Position numbers and translations under genes: made by a program
Notes under the pieces: model-generated
What the model saw: only the letters and a program-made list of their open reading frames with translations
Told to the model about the DNA's origin: nothing
Database searches by the model: none
Part shown: positions 23,862 through 32,261 of the stretch, one piece after another
Layout of the letters: each line of letters begins with the position of its first letter
Numbering within the stretch: position 1 is the stretch's first letter
Assembly: GCA_038212215.1 (NCBI GenBank)
Contig: JBBQUT010000009.1
Location: 1 to 64,000, forward strand
Direction of reading: 5' to 3'
DNA from: JALZAI01 sp038212215
Lineage (GTDB): Bacteria > Actinomycetota > Actinomycetes > Mycobacteriales > Jatrophihabitantaceae
Length of the DNA: 64,000 nt

Positions 23862-25242
23862 GTGCCCGGTGCAACGAGGATCGTCGCGCTCGTCGGAGTG
23901 GCATCGCTCGCAGTGCTCGGCCCGCAGATCGCCGCGTCAGCGCAGACCATCCCGTCCGGCTCGACAACCGCGGGGCGAGCACCGGCCCGCTCCAGTGCAC
24001 CCGGCACGGTCACCTCGTCGCCCACTCGCTCGGTGGTGCCGATTCTTCCTAAGCCCGAGCCGCCATTCACGACGCACGCGGACGCCAGTGCGCCAGTCGT
24101 CTGCCTGCCACGCGACTCCGGCGAGGACCAGCACGCCAAACTCGGTCGCGGTGAATCGACCACCTTCGCGGGCCAAATCGTCAACAACGGCCCGGACGTC
24201 GCGGACGCTACGGTCGTCATCACGTTGCCGCCCCAACTCGACGCGCCGAGCGGATCGCGCTCGGTGATACGCGTGGAAATTGGTTCAGGACAAGACCGAT
24301 TCGACAGCAGTCAGGTGTACCCGCACTCCGGACGGAAGCGTGCTCACCTGCCACGCCGGTCCTCTTCCCAAGGGCACGAACATCCTGATCGGCTTCGAGC
24401 TGCGCGTCGACGAAGCAGCGAGGACACATACGAGTGCCACGTTCATCGTTGCTCTCAACCCGATCGCCCCCGACACGTTCCAAGCGACATCAGTCAGGGC
24501 CACTGTCGACGTGCTCGGCGCGGCACACCTGCGGCTGAGCATCGTGCCGCGGACAGCGACGGTGATCGTGGGCAAGCAAGCGGACCTCTTCGCGACGGCG
24601 CACAACGACGGCCCCGACCCGGCGTCCGACGCCGCGCTTCTCGCGCTCGCCGGCGCCATCGCTCCCAATGAGCGCAGCGACGGGCACTTCGTGATCACCA
24701 ATGGAACCGACGTTCCCTTCGACCTCGGCGCCGCCCGCAACGCGAGACCGCGGACCCGGATACCGACCACCGTCCCGGACGTGCGCACGATGGTCGAGCG
24801 TCGGCTGGCGAACGCCGACCCGACCAGCAGCGTCCGCTTCTGGATGATCGGCACCATCGCTGAGGGGCACACGGCAGTCGTCGACGTGCGGGTCAAAGCA
24901 ACCTCTGTCGGCAAGAGCACGCTGGTCCTCATCGTGGGCGCCGACACGACCGATCCGCAGTGCCAAGCGGATTTCAGCCAATGCAATGACGTTGCCGTCG
25001 CCGGCCTCACCGCCGTCGCCGCCCCCGCGGGCAGCGGTCCTCCGCTGGCGAACACCGGGAGCGGGGATGTACCCGAACTGCTCGCGCTGGCCCTGTTGAT
25101 GCTGGCGCTCGGCGCAGCGCTGAGTTTCGCCGGCCGCAAGAGCGGGAGCAGGCTGCGGCTGGTGACAGCGATCAGGCGGGCTGGCTGCGCAGTGCCTGGG
25201 AGCCCCACTGACGCAGCTCGTCGCGCAACTGGTCAGGGGTGA
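23862..25242 (+). pseudogene. Secreted DUF11-like repeat protein with LPxTG-type C-terminus, interrupted by a +1 frameshift
   Basis: Two frames make one protein. The GTG at 23862 starts a signal peptide (VPGATRIVALVGVASLAVLG, cleavage near ASA-QT), a Pro/Ser/Thr linker and the first half of a DUF11-like beta domain (NNGPDVADATVVITLPPQL). Around the AAA at 24277-24279 the homology passes to the +1 frame (VQDKTDSTAVRCTRTPDG, LTCHAGPLPKGTNILIGFEL). Removing one A would join VIRVE to LVQDKT and restore about 460 codons. The second frame has a stop at 24265-24267, so it cannot start earlier. Either the gene is broken, the shift is programmed, or the base is a sequencing error. It starts 10 nt after ctaA. 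Confidence 0.75.
24280..25242 (+). CDS. 3' reading frame of the split surface protein, with LANTG sorting-like signal
   Basis: This is the intact downstream frame (320 codons from TTG 24280), which a gene caller would report as a separate protein. It contains the end of one beta domain, a second DUF11-like domain (LRLSIVPRTATVIVGKQADL, then HNDGPDPASDAAL) and a C-terminal LANTG, hydrophobic segment LLALALLMLALGAALSFAG and basic tail near residues 256-295. That is the layout of a sortase substrate, with LANTG differing from the classical LPxTG. Without the upstream signal peptide it could not be exported, which supports reading it as half of the gene at 23862. Its last 71 bases overlap the convergent TetR gene. 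Confidence 0.55.
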   Translation: MVQDKTDSTAVRCTRTPDGSVLTCHAGPLPKGTNILIGFELRVDEAARTHTSATFIVALNPIAPDTFQATSVRATVDVLGAAHLRLSIVPRTATVIVGKQADLFATAHNDGPDPASDAALLALAGAIAPNERSDGHFVITNGTDVPFDLGAARNARPRTRIPTTVPDVRTMVERRLANADPTSSVRFWMIGTIAEGHTAVVDVRVKATSVGKSTLVLIVGADTTDPQCQADFSQCNDVAVAGLTAVAAPAGSGPPLANTGSGDVPELLALALLMLALGAALSFAGRKSGSRLRLVTAIRRAGCAVPGSPTDAARRATGQG

Positions 25243-25831
25243 CCGATAGTCCCGGAAGGCGCTCGTTGTCCCTGGCGCGCATGCCGTCGAGCATTATCGA
25301 CAGCTGTCGTCGCCACTGGTGGGGTGCAACCTCGGCAGTGATCGACATGGTGCCAGCGATGCTGAGCAGGCCCAACAGAAGATCCTCAACAGTGAGGTCG
25401 AGCCGCACATCGCCGCTGTGCTGAACCCGTGCAAGCAACTCAGCCATCAATCCGACGAAACATTCGCGCCATTGCGGTCGGACGGCGAACAGCGCGCCGG
25501 TCGAGCAATTGACCTTATGATCGCTCAGCATTTCCTCGCAAAAGGTCGCGAAGCCGTGCCACGGATCGGGATCCCCGATCGCGCGCGCTGCCGTAGCCCG
25601 TCGACGGGCGAACCACACCGCGAACAGCTCGTCGACGAGTTGCTCCTTGGTGAAGTTACGATGCACGGTCGCATTTCCTACACCGGCTCGCCGGGCGATC
25701 TCGATCAGCGAGACGCCAAGCCCGTCCTCGGAAAAGGCCTGTGCGGCTGCCTGGAGGATCCGGGCACGGTTCTCCTGCGCATCGCTGCGCAAGCACTTCC
25801 CGCTCTGCCCACTCATTGACCCGTCCCTCAT
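25172..25831 (-). CDS. TetR-family transcriptional regulator
   Basis: This 219-aa repressor-type protein has an N-terminal TetR helix-turn-helix: ENRARILQAAAQAFSEDG, then LIEIARRAGVGNATVHRNF. The remaining helical ligand domain ends near LRQWGSQALRSQPA. ATG 25831 is preceded by GGAAGG; ATG 25816, with GAGGGA upstream, is an alternative. The open frame to 25927 adds low-complexity residues. It diverges from the YbhN-like gene, and a palindrome at 25964-25977 between them is a candidate operator. The ligand is unknown. Confidence 0.85.
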   Translation of the reverse strand: MRDGSMSGQSGKCLRSDAQENRARILQAAAQAFSEDGLGVSLIEIARRAGVGNATVHRNFTKEQLVDELFAVWFARRRATAARAIGDPDPWHGFATFCEEMLSDHKVNCSTGALFAVRPQWRECFVGLMAELLARVQHSGDVRLDLTVEDLLLGLLSIAGTMSITAEVAPHQWRRQLSIMLDGMRARDNERLPGLSVTPDQLRDELRQWGSQALRSQPA

Positions 25832-25963
25832 CGGCACCTTCCGGACAGCGTATCCGATTGCGGCCCGCGCACCCTCCAGCTGATTCCACCCACTCCCTGG
25901 CCCACCAGTAAGGCACATCCTTGCCAAAAATATTCCCGACAGAGTGTCTTCTCACATCTAACT

Positions 25964-25977
25964 GGATAGGCCTAACC
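25964..25977. promoter_or_regulatory. Candidate TetR operator palindrome
   Basis: GGATAGGCCTAACC is a near-perfect palindrome around a perfect TAGGCCTA core (25967-25974), in an unusually AT-rich part of the 196-nt gap between the tetR-type gene and the divergent membrane-protein gene. Position and symmetry fit autoregulation and control of the neighbour; binding is inferred only. Confidence 0.35.
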
Positions 25978-26027
25978 GAATCGCGCTACGTTCGACTTCC
26001 GGGTCGGACCAGCAGATCGGTAGCGCG

Positions 26028-27191
26028 ATGACACTTGCAGTGCATCAGCACCCGCCAGTTCCCGCGCTGTCTGCTCGGCCGGCGCGCACAGGCACCATGA
26101 CTGCACGCGCTACGCAGCCGAAAGCCGACCGTTTCCAGAACCCATCCCGGCTCCGCATGCCGCGCAGCGCAGTCCGCGCCCTCGTCGCGGCTCCGGTACT
26201 GGTTTCGGTGGGCCTGGTGGCCAGCACCTTCGGGCCCTACGTAGGACGCGCTGCACGGTATCTGAGCGACGCCGATCTGCGTTGGCTCGTAGCTGCCGTC
26301 GCCGCTGAACTGTGGTCGATGGAGGCGTTCGCCCGCGTGCAGCGGCGGCTGCTCTCCTCCGGTGGCACCAGGGTTTCGTTGCGCGACATGGTGGCGACGT
26401 CGTACGCGGCCAACGCACTGAACATGACCCTCCCGGCCGGAACCGCGCTGTCTGCCGGCTACACCTTCCGCCGCATGCGCAAGTTCGGGGCCAGCGCGCC
26501 GTCGGCCGGATTCGCCGTGATCGCCGCTGGTCTGCTCAGCACGATGTCGTTCGCGCTGCTTGCGCTCGTCGGAAGTGTCGTGATCGGCCTCGACCAAATA
26601 AGCCCCGTGCTTCTCGTAGCCGAGGTTCTCGCTGTGCTTGCGCTGGCCTATGCAACACGCAGGGTGCTGGACGAGCCGACGATCCTGCACCGTGGGACGG
26701 ATTTCGCGCTCGGCTGGGTCAATCGGGCGATGCGGCGCCCCGTGGGGACGGGCGTTGCCGGCGCGCACGAGTTCCTGCACGCGCTCACCGGCATCCGGCC
26801 CCGTCGCCGCGACTGGGGTCGTGCGCTCGCTGCAGCAGCCGGCAACTGGCTTGCCGATCTGGGCTGCCTGGTGGCGTCGTTGCGCGCGGTCGGGGTGGAC
26901 GCTTCCCTTTCACTGATCATCGTCACCTTTCTTGCCGGTGCCACGGCGTCGAGCCTGTCGTTGACGCCCGGCGGTCTCGGGGTCGTCGACGCCGCAATGC
27001 TCGTCGCTCTTACCCACGGCGGGGTGCACTTCGCGCCGGCAATTGCGGCGGTGCTGCTCTACCGGTTGATCACGGTCGTCCTGATCGTCACGCTCGGCTG
27101 GCTTGCTTGGGCGCTGAACTGGCGACATGAGCACCTGCCGGCCGAGTCGCGCAACCGCAGGTCGGCGCGTCGCAGATTGTGTGCGGGTTGA
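26028..27191 (+). CDS. Flippase-like / lysylphosphatidylglycerol synthase-type membrane protein (YbhN/UPF0104 family)
   Basis: This 387-aa polytopic membrane protein has about eight hydrophobic segments. Family features are NALNMTLPAGTALSAGYTFR and, near the C-terminus, LSLTPGGLGVVDAAMLVAL, the Gly-rich signature of the LPG-synthase transmembrane (AglD/YbhN) family. It lacks the catalytic domain of MprF, so a transport or flippase-like role is more likely than lipid lysinylation. ATG 26028 and ATG 26097 are both possible starts; neither has a clear ribosome binding site. It may be controlled by the divergent TetR. Confidence 0.8.
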   Translation: MTLAVHQHPPVPALSARPARTGTMTARATQPKADRFQNPSRLRMPRSAVRALVAAPVLVSVGLVASTFGPYVGRAARYLSDADLRWLVAAVAAELWSMEAFARVQRRLLSSGGTRVSLRDMVATSYAANALNMTLPAGTALSAGYTFRRMRKFGASAPSAGFAVIAAGLLSTMSFALLALVGSVVIGLDQISPVLLVAEVLAVLALAYATRRVLDEPTILHRGTDFALGWVNRAMRRPVGTGVAGAHEFLHALTGIRPRRRDWGRALAAAAGNWLADLGCLVASLRAVGVDASLSLIIVTFLAGATASSLSLTPGGLGVVDAAMLVALTHGGVHFAPAIAAVLLYRLITVVLIVTLGWLAWALNWRHEHLPAESRNRRSARRRLCAG

Positions 27192-27204
27192 CCGCAGAGC
27201 CAGC

Positions 27205-28860
27205 TCACCGCGTGCTGCTGCTGAGCACCTGCGAATCAGCGATCTTGAGAATGCCGTTGTCGCGGACCAGGGTGAACGCCGTCCGCTCGTCGACGATCTG
27301 CCCGCTGCGGCGGTGGTAGGTGATCGTTGCGGTCACCCGATTGGCCCCGTCGGCGACGACGCTGCCGATGTCAACCTCTGTCATCGCGGCCCAGAAACGG
27401 TCGTACGCGCCGCGCCCGCCGGCGTGACTCTGTTGGTACTGGGTCGTCAGCCGCGCCCACCCCTGGTCGGTGCCGCCGGGCAGCAAGGCGTAGTAGTCGG
27501 TCACTGCCGAAGCGAGTTGACCCGAGGTCGCGGCCTTGCCCGAGTTACCGCCTGACGAAGCTGTGGCCGGGGAGGAAGACGTTGACCGCGACGAGGTTGA
27601 CCGAGACGACGAGGAGTGCGAGGACGACGTCGCCGACGACGTGGGAGTGATCCGCGAGGTGGCGGCGGGCGTGGTGTGGCGCGGGATCGCGGATCGGGTT
27701 TGGTCGGCGGAGGGCGCACCGCTGCCACCGTTGCCGAGCACGAGCAAGCCGATCACCAACGCGAGCCCGGCCACGAGGAGCGCCGCGAGGAGCGCTAGCA
27801 ACCCGCCGCGCGGGCGGCGTGGTTGCCGGCGCTGTGGTTCTAGAGCCGGTGGTGGTTCTAGAGCCGGTGGTTCTTGACCCCGTGGTTCTTGACGCTGTAA
27901 TTCTTGACGCTGTGGTTCTTGACGCTGCGGTGGCGCGGGGCGAGCGATTATCTCCGTCGGCGGGGCGGGGGCGGCTGGGGGTGCGAATGCCTGCGCCGGA
28001 TGCTTGCCCGGCGCCCGCATCGGCGCAGTCGTCGTCGCCGAGCCGGCCTGCACGTTGGCCAGCCGCGAGGCGACATCGATCATCGGGGGCCGGTCGACGG
28101 GGTCGCTCGATAGCATTTGCATGAGCATTGGGGTCAACTCGCCGCTACGTTGCGGCGGGACCATCTGCCCCAGCGCAATGCGGTGCAACAATGCCATCGG
28201 GTTCTTGTCTGCCCCGAAGGGCGGGGTGCCCTCGAGCGCCAAATACAGCGTTGCGCCGAGCGAGAACACGTCCGACGCAGGTCCGGAGAGTTCCCCTCGC
28301 GCCACTTCGGGAGCCAGGTAGGCGGGGGTGCCGGTCAGCATGCCGGTGGTGGTGAGCGTGACGTCGCCGAGCGCATGCGAGATGCCGAAGTCCGTGATCT
28401 TCGCTGCGCCGTCCTCGGTGATCAGGATGTTGCCCGGCTTGACATCGCGGTGCACGATCCCCGCGAGGTGCGCAGCGGCCAACGCCGAAGCGATCTCGCT
28501 GCCGATCCGGGCGACGACCGTCGGTTGCAGGACGCCCTTCTCGTTCACGACCTGCTGCAAACTCTTGGACGGCAGAAACTGCATGATCAGGCATGGGCTG
28601 CCGTCGCTGTCGACGACGTCGTACACCGGCACGGCATGCGCGTGGTGCAGGCGTGCGGTGATACGGGCCTCGCGCATGGCCCTGTTGTTCGCCAGTTCGG
28701 CCTCGACCGCGCTCAGGCCTGGCTGGGCATGCAGTTGCTTGATGGCCACCGGACGGTGCAGCCGCTCGTCCCACCCTTCCCAGACCGTGCCCATTCCGCC
28801 GAGGGCGAGCCGCTCGACCAAGCGGTATCGGCCGGCGATCAGATGCGCGCCGTCCTGCAT
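27205..28860 (-). CDS. Membrane-anchored Ser/Thr protein kinase (PknB-like) with non-PASTA sensor
   Basis: This is a 551-aa Hanks-type kinase. The catalytic domain spans about 10-270: GGMGTV glycine loop, Lys41 in VAIK, HRDVKPGN with Asp139, Lys141 and Asn144, and DFG at 157-159. A Pro-rich linker with QRQEP-type pentapeptide repeats follows, then one membrane segment (LLALLAALLVAGLALVIGLL), a Ser/Thr-rich stalk and an external domain of about 100 residues (DYYALLPGGTDQGWARLTTQ, YHRRSGQIVDERTAFTLV). That domain resembles NTF2/SnoaL-like folds seen on some actinobacterial kinases rather than PASTA repeats. ATG 28860 has GAGGGG upstream. Confidence 0.88.
   Translation of the reverse strand: MQDGAHLIAGRYRLVERLALGGMGTVWEGWDERLHRPVAIKQLHAQPGLSAVEAELANNRAMREARITARLHHAHAVPVYDVVDSDGSPCLIMQFLPSKSLQQVVNEKGVLQPTVVARIGSEIASALAAAHLAGIVHRDVKPGNILITEDGAAKITDFGISHALGDVTLTTTGMLTGTPAYLAPEVARGELSGPASDVFSLGATLYLALEGTPPFGADKNPMALLHRIALGQMVPPQRSGELTPMLMQMLSSDPVDRPPMIDVASRLANVQAGSATTTAPMRAPGKHPAQAFAPPAAPAPPTEIIARPAPPQRQEPQRQELQRQEPRGQEPPALEPPPALEPQRRQPRRPRGGLLALLAALLVAGLALVIGLLVLGNGGSGAPSADQTRSAIPRHTTPAATSRITPTSSATSSSHSSSSRSTSSRSTSSSPATASSGGNSGKAATSGQLASAVTDYYALLPGGTDQGWARLTTQYQQSHAGGRGAYDRFWAAMTEVDIGSVVADGANRVTATITYHRRSGQIVDERTAFTLVRDNGILKIADSQVLSSSTR
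27834..27931 (-). repeat. 15-bp tandem repeats encoding a Gln/Arg/Glu/Pro linker in the kinase gene
   Basis: On the plus strand, units beginning GTGGTTC (or a variant) start at 27834, 27852, 27867, 27882, 27897, 27912 and 27927, with an exact 15-base period in the last five. In the kinase frame they encode pentapeptides of the form QRQEP, RGQEP and PALEP just before the membrane segment. The number of units is likely to vary between strains. Confidence 0.7.
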
Positions 28861-28987
28861 CGGTGGCTTGCCCCTCACGGTCGGCGGATGCGGTCTCGGG
28901 GAGGCTACCCGTCGCGGACGGGTGTCATGCGCGCCGGTCTGGTCAGCGACAGCGGCCGTCCGCCACTATCCCCACTACGAGAACTAG

Positions 28988-30253
28988 TCAGAAAAGTTGT
29001 GTAACCGTATAAATCGCTACGCCGGCGAGCGCGCCGACGACCGTGCCGTTGATCCGGATGAACTGCAGATCACGCCCGACCTGAAGTTCCAGGCGGCGGC
29101 TGGTCTCTTCGGTGTCCCAGCGCTGCACGGTGGAGGAGATGATGCCGGTGAGGTCGTCGGCGTAGTTCTCGACCACGTGCGCCGTCACCCGCTGCAGCAC
29201 TTCGTCGATCTTCGCGCCGGCGACCGGATCGTCGCGCAGCGTTTCGCCCGCCCGCGTGACGAGGCGTTCCACGGCGCGCCGCAGGTCGGAGTCCGGGTCG
29301 GCCGCGCCGCCGACCACCAGCGCCTTCGCGCGAACCCACAAAGAGGCCAGCCAGTCCCGTACCTCAGGGTGGTCGAGCATTTGCAGCTTGGCCTCCTCGA
29401 CGCGGGCCTGCTGCGCGGGATCGGTGCGCAGCCGTTCGGCGAACGCGCGCAGCTGATTCTCATAGGCGTGGCGAAGTGCATGGTCGGTATCGAGCGTCAC
29501 ATCGGCGAGGAACGACTGGACGGCGCTGAACCCGCGCGCGAAGACGCGGTCGTCGACCCATTCCGGCACCCACTCGGGCGACTCCTCTGAGAGACGCTCC
29601 CGGAACTGGCTGCGATTCTCGTCCAGGAACTTCATCACCCCCTTGAGCACCGCGGTGAGAACCTTCTGGTGCTGCTCGGACTCGACAATCGCGTCGAGGA
29701 CGCGCGCGAGTAGCGGCGCAGCGTCCAGCTCACGCAGTCGCTTGTCGGCGAAGGTCGCGACGGCATCGCGCAACTCGTTGTCGTGCAGCACCTCGGCCAT
29801 GCCTCCGACGGCGAGACTCAACTCCTCCGCCACCTGGCGCGCATGGTCAGGCTCGGCCAGCCAGGCGCCGACGCGTTGTGGCACGTGCGCGCCGGCGACT
29901 CGCTCGCCGACGATCTCGGTGGTGAGGAAGTAGTCCTGGACGAAGCCGGCTAAGCCCGCCCCGATCTGGTCCTTCTTGTTCGGGATGATCGCAGTGTGCG
30001 GAATCGGCAGTCGCAGCGGGTGCCGGAACAAGGCGGTCACCGCGAACCAGTCCGCGAGACCGCCGACCATCGACGCCTCCGCGGCAGCCTGCAGGTAGCC
30101 CCAGAACCCGCTCCCGTTCCCCACTGCTCGGCACAGGACGTACACGGCGGCCGCGGCCACCAGCAACCCGCCGGCGATCACCTTCATCCGCCGCAAGGCC
30201 CGCAATCGATCGACGCTCGGCGGCGCGAAGCTCATCTGCGTTGCCTCGCTCAT
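28988..30253 (-). CDS. DUF445 family membrane protein
   Basis: This 421-aa DUF445 (YheB/YjiN-like) protein has an N-terminal hydrophobic segment (VIAGGLLVAAAAVYVLCRA), then the family core GLADWFAVTALFRHPL and IIPNKKDQIG, a long helical middle and a C-terminal hydrophobic segment (INGTVVGALAGVAIYTVTQL). Function is unknown. Its ATG overlaps the stop of the ATP-grasp gene by four bases, so it is the third gene of a ctaB-ATP-grasp-DUF445 operon. Confidence 0.87.
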   Translation of the reverse strand: MSEATQMSFAPPSVDRLRALRRMKVIAGGLLVAAAAVYVLCRAVGNGSGFWGYLQAAAEASMVGGLADWFAVTALFRHPLRLPIPHTAIIPNKKDQIGAGLAGFVQDYFLTTEIVGERVAGAHVPQRVGAWLAEPDHARQVAEELSLAVGGMAEVLHDNELRDAVATFADKRLRELDAAPLLARVLDAIVESEQHQKVLTAVLKGVMKFLDENRSQFRERLSEESPEWVPEWVDDRVFARGFSAVQSFLADVTLDTDHALRHAYENQLRAFAERLRTDPAQQARVEEAKLQMLDHPEVRDWLASLWVRAKALVVGGAADPDSDLRRAVERLVTRAGETLRDDPVAGAKIDEVLQRVTAHVVENYADDLTGIISSTVQRWDTEETSRRLELQVGRDLQFIRINGTVVGALAGVAIYTVTQLF

Positions 30254-31110
30254 GCCCGCGCTCGGATCGCTGCCGCGAACCGGTCGGCCGCCGTCGGGTC
30301 GAAATCGAAGAACAACGACGGTTCGACCGCCTCGACCTCTAGGACTGTCGGACCGTGCGGGCCGGGAACCAGATCCACGCGGGTGTAGAGCACGTCACTG
30401 CCGAAACGCTGCGCCAATGCCTGCACGGCCTGCGCACCGACGGCGAGTTCAGCGGCGGACGGCGCGCGCTCACCGATGTTTTCCGCGACGAACAGCGCGT
30501 CCGAGCGGACGCTGTGACGCGTACCGCCGGTCAGCATCGCGCCTTTGCGAATGGCGTGGCTGAAACGTGCGTCGAAGTAGACAAGCGCGGTCTCGCCGTC
30601 GTCGTCGACCGAGGACAGGTAGGGCTGTACGAGCACGGTGCGTCCCTCGTTGTGCAATTCCTCGGCGTGCGTCAGTGCTGCCGAGTGTTCACCGGAGGCA
30701 AATCGACCCGCCCCGCGCGAGCCCGCACCAACCGACGGCTTGAGGACGAACTCGCCGGTCGGAGGGAGCGAGAGCGGGTGTCCCGGCGGCGCGGACCAGG
30801 TGGGCACCGTGGCGACCCCAGCCTGCGCAAGGTCGGCCAAATAGGTCTTATCCGAATTCCAGCACACGACCTGCGCCGGGTTGAGCAGCCGGGGGACGGT
30901 CGCTGCCCAGTCGAGGAATAGCGAACGACGGCCGGTGTAATCCCATGTCGAACGCAGCACGACCAGCGCGGCGGACCAGTCGACGCGCGGGTCGTCCCAC
31001 ACCGCCCAGGACGCGCGCAGCCCCACCGAGCCCAGCGACGCCACGAGGCCCGCGTCGTCGTCATCGCCGTGGGGGTAGGCGGCACAGGTCGCCAGCAGGA
31101 CGTCGGTCAT
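30250..31110 (-). CDS. ATP-grasp domain protein (RimK-like)
   Basis: This 286-aa protein has an ATP-grasp fold: EFVLKPSVGAGSRGAGRF is the ATP-binding Lys and glycine-rich loop, TVLVQPYLSSVDDDGETALV follows, and VDLVPGPHGPTVLEVEAVEP carries the metal-binding Glu residues. Such enzymes ligate a carboxylate to an amine or thiol through an acyl phosphate; the substrate is not evident. The ATG at 31110 (MTDVLLATCAAYPHGDDDD) lies seven bases after the ctaB stop; the frame to 31245 is shadow sequence within ctaB. It overlaps the DUF445 gene downstream. Confidence 0.82.
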   Translation of the reverse strand: MTDVLLATCAAYPHGDDDDAGLVASLGSVGLRASWAVWDDPRVDWSAALVVLRSTWDYTGRRSLFLDWAATVPRLLNPAQVVCWNSDKTYLADLAQAGVATVPTWSAPPGHPLSLPPTGEFVLKPSVGAGSRGAGRFASGEHSAALTHAEELHNEGRTVLVQPYLSSVDDDGETALVYFDARFSHAIRKGAMLTGGTRHSVRSDALFVAENIGERAPSAAELAVGAQAVQALAQRFGSDVLYTRVDLVPGPHGPTVLEVEAVEPSLFFDFDPTAADRFAAAIRARA

Positions 31111-31117
31111 GCGGCGC

Positions 31118-32089
31118 TCAACCGATGAAGGTGTCCACGGCGACAGCAACGAACACGAACGCCAGGTAGCTGTTGGACAGGTGGAAAAAGACCATCGGCT
31201 TGGCGGCGTGTTCCCGTGCGGTATCGCGGTAGAGGCGGTGCGCACCTGCGATGAGGACCACGCCGGCAGCGGCCGCGAGCGCCCCGTAGACCCACCCGGT
31301 CGCCAGCGGCCACAAGGTGAGCGAGGCGCCCACGGTCAGCCAGGTGTAGATCACGATCTCGCGGGCGACACGGATCGGGGTGGCGACCACGGGCAGCATC
31401 GGCACGCCCGCGCGGGCGTAGTCGTCGCGATATCGCGTCGCCAACGCCCAGGTGTGTGGCGGGGTCCAGAAGAACACCACGGCGAACAGCGCGAAGGGCG
31501 CGAGCGCCAGTGAGTCGGTGACCGCCGTCCAGCCGATGAGCACCGGCATGCAACCGGCGGCACCGCCCCAGACGATGTTCTGCGCGGTCCGGCGCTTGAG
31601 CAGCACGGTGTAGACGAGGATGTAGAACGAGATCGCAGCCAGGGTCAGCCCTGCCGCCAACCAGTTGGTGGCCAGACCGATCGCGAGCACCGACACCGCG
31701 CCCAGCAGCAGCCCGAACACCAGAGCACCGGTAGGCGACACCTCGTGCCGCGCGAGTGGCCGGCGGGTGGTGCGCCTCATGATGGCGTCGATGTCTCGGT
31801 CGACGTAGCAGTTCAGCGCGTTCGCGCTGCCCGCGGCCAGGGTGCCGCCGACCATGGTCACCACGGCTACCCACAAGTCCGGCAGGCCATGTGCCGCGAG
31901 CACCATCGCCGGAAGGGTGGTCACCAGGAGCAGTTCGATGATGCGCGGCTTGGTGAGCGCGAGGTAAGCCGACAACCGTGAACGCCGACCGCGGTGCGCC
32001 GAGCGCTCGTGTGGGAGCGCCCCTCGATGCCGGGTCGTGTGCTCCTCGTGCGGGCCCGACGTCACGGGCGCGTAGGGAGCCTGCGTCAC
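31118..32089 (-). CDS. ctaB: Protoheme IX farnesyltransferase (heme O synthase)
   Basis: This membrane prenyltransferase of the UbiA family adds a farnesyl group to protoheme to make heme O, the substrate of CtaA. In 323 aa it has about nine membrane segments. Motifs are NCYVDRDIDAIMRRTTRRPL (the DxxxD-type prenyl-diphosphate site) and YRDDYARAGVPMLPVV, the second conserved acidic region. The first 40 residues are hydrophilic and His/Arg-rich. It starts with GTG at 32089, divergent from tkt across 172 nt, a conserved actinobacterial arrangement. Confidence 0.95.
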   Translation of the reverse strand: MTQAPYAPVTSGPHEEHTTRHRGALPHERSAHRGRRSRLSAYLALTKPRIIELLLVTTLPAMVLAAHGLPDLWVAVVTMVGGTLAAGSANALNCYVDRDIDAIMRRTTRRPLARHEVSPTGALVFGLLLGAVSVLAIGLATNWLAAGLTLAAISFYILVYTVLLKRRTAQNIVWGGAAGCMPVLIGWTAVTDSLALAPFALFAVVFFWTPPHTWALATRYRDDYARAGVPMLPVVATPIRVAREIVIYTWLTVGASLTLWPLATGWVYGALAAAAGVVLIAGAHRLYRDTAREHAAKPMVFFHLSNSYLAFVFVAVAVDTFIG

Positions 32090-32261
32090 CGGATCAGACT
32101 ATCCGCCGTCGGATTCGGTGACGCACGCAGTCTCGCCACGCACAGCGTTTTCCGGCGTCCCGCACGCAGCCGTACATCGCTAGGGTGATCCGGGTAGGAC
32201 TACTGGGACCCAAACCATCCATACGGCTCAACCCCCGCCAAAGAAGGGACACCGAAACACC

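Noticed and set aside
27834..27931. Regular repeats considered as a CRISPR array
   Set aside because: The 15-base units are contiguous without spacers and encode a regular peptide in the kinase frame; no cas gene is present.
32090..32261. 172-nt ctaB-tkt gap searched for a riboswitch
   Set aside because: No conserved riboswitch core or strong hairpin-terminator pair was recognised; it is read as a divergent promoter region.
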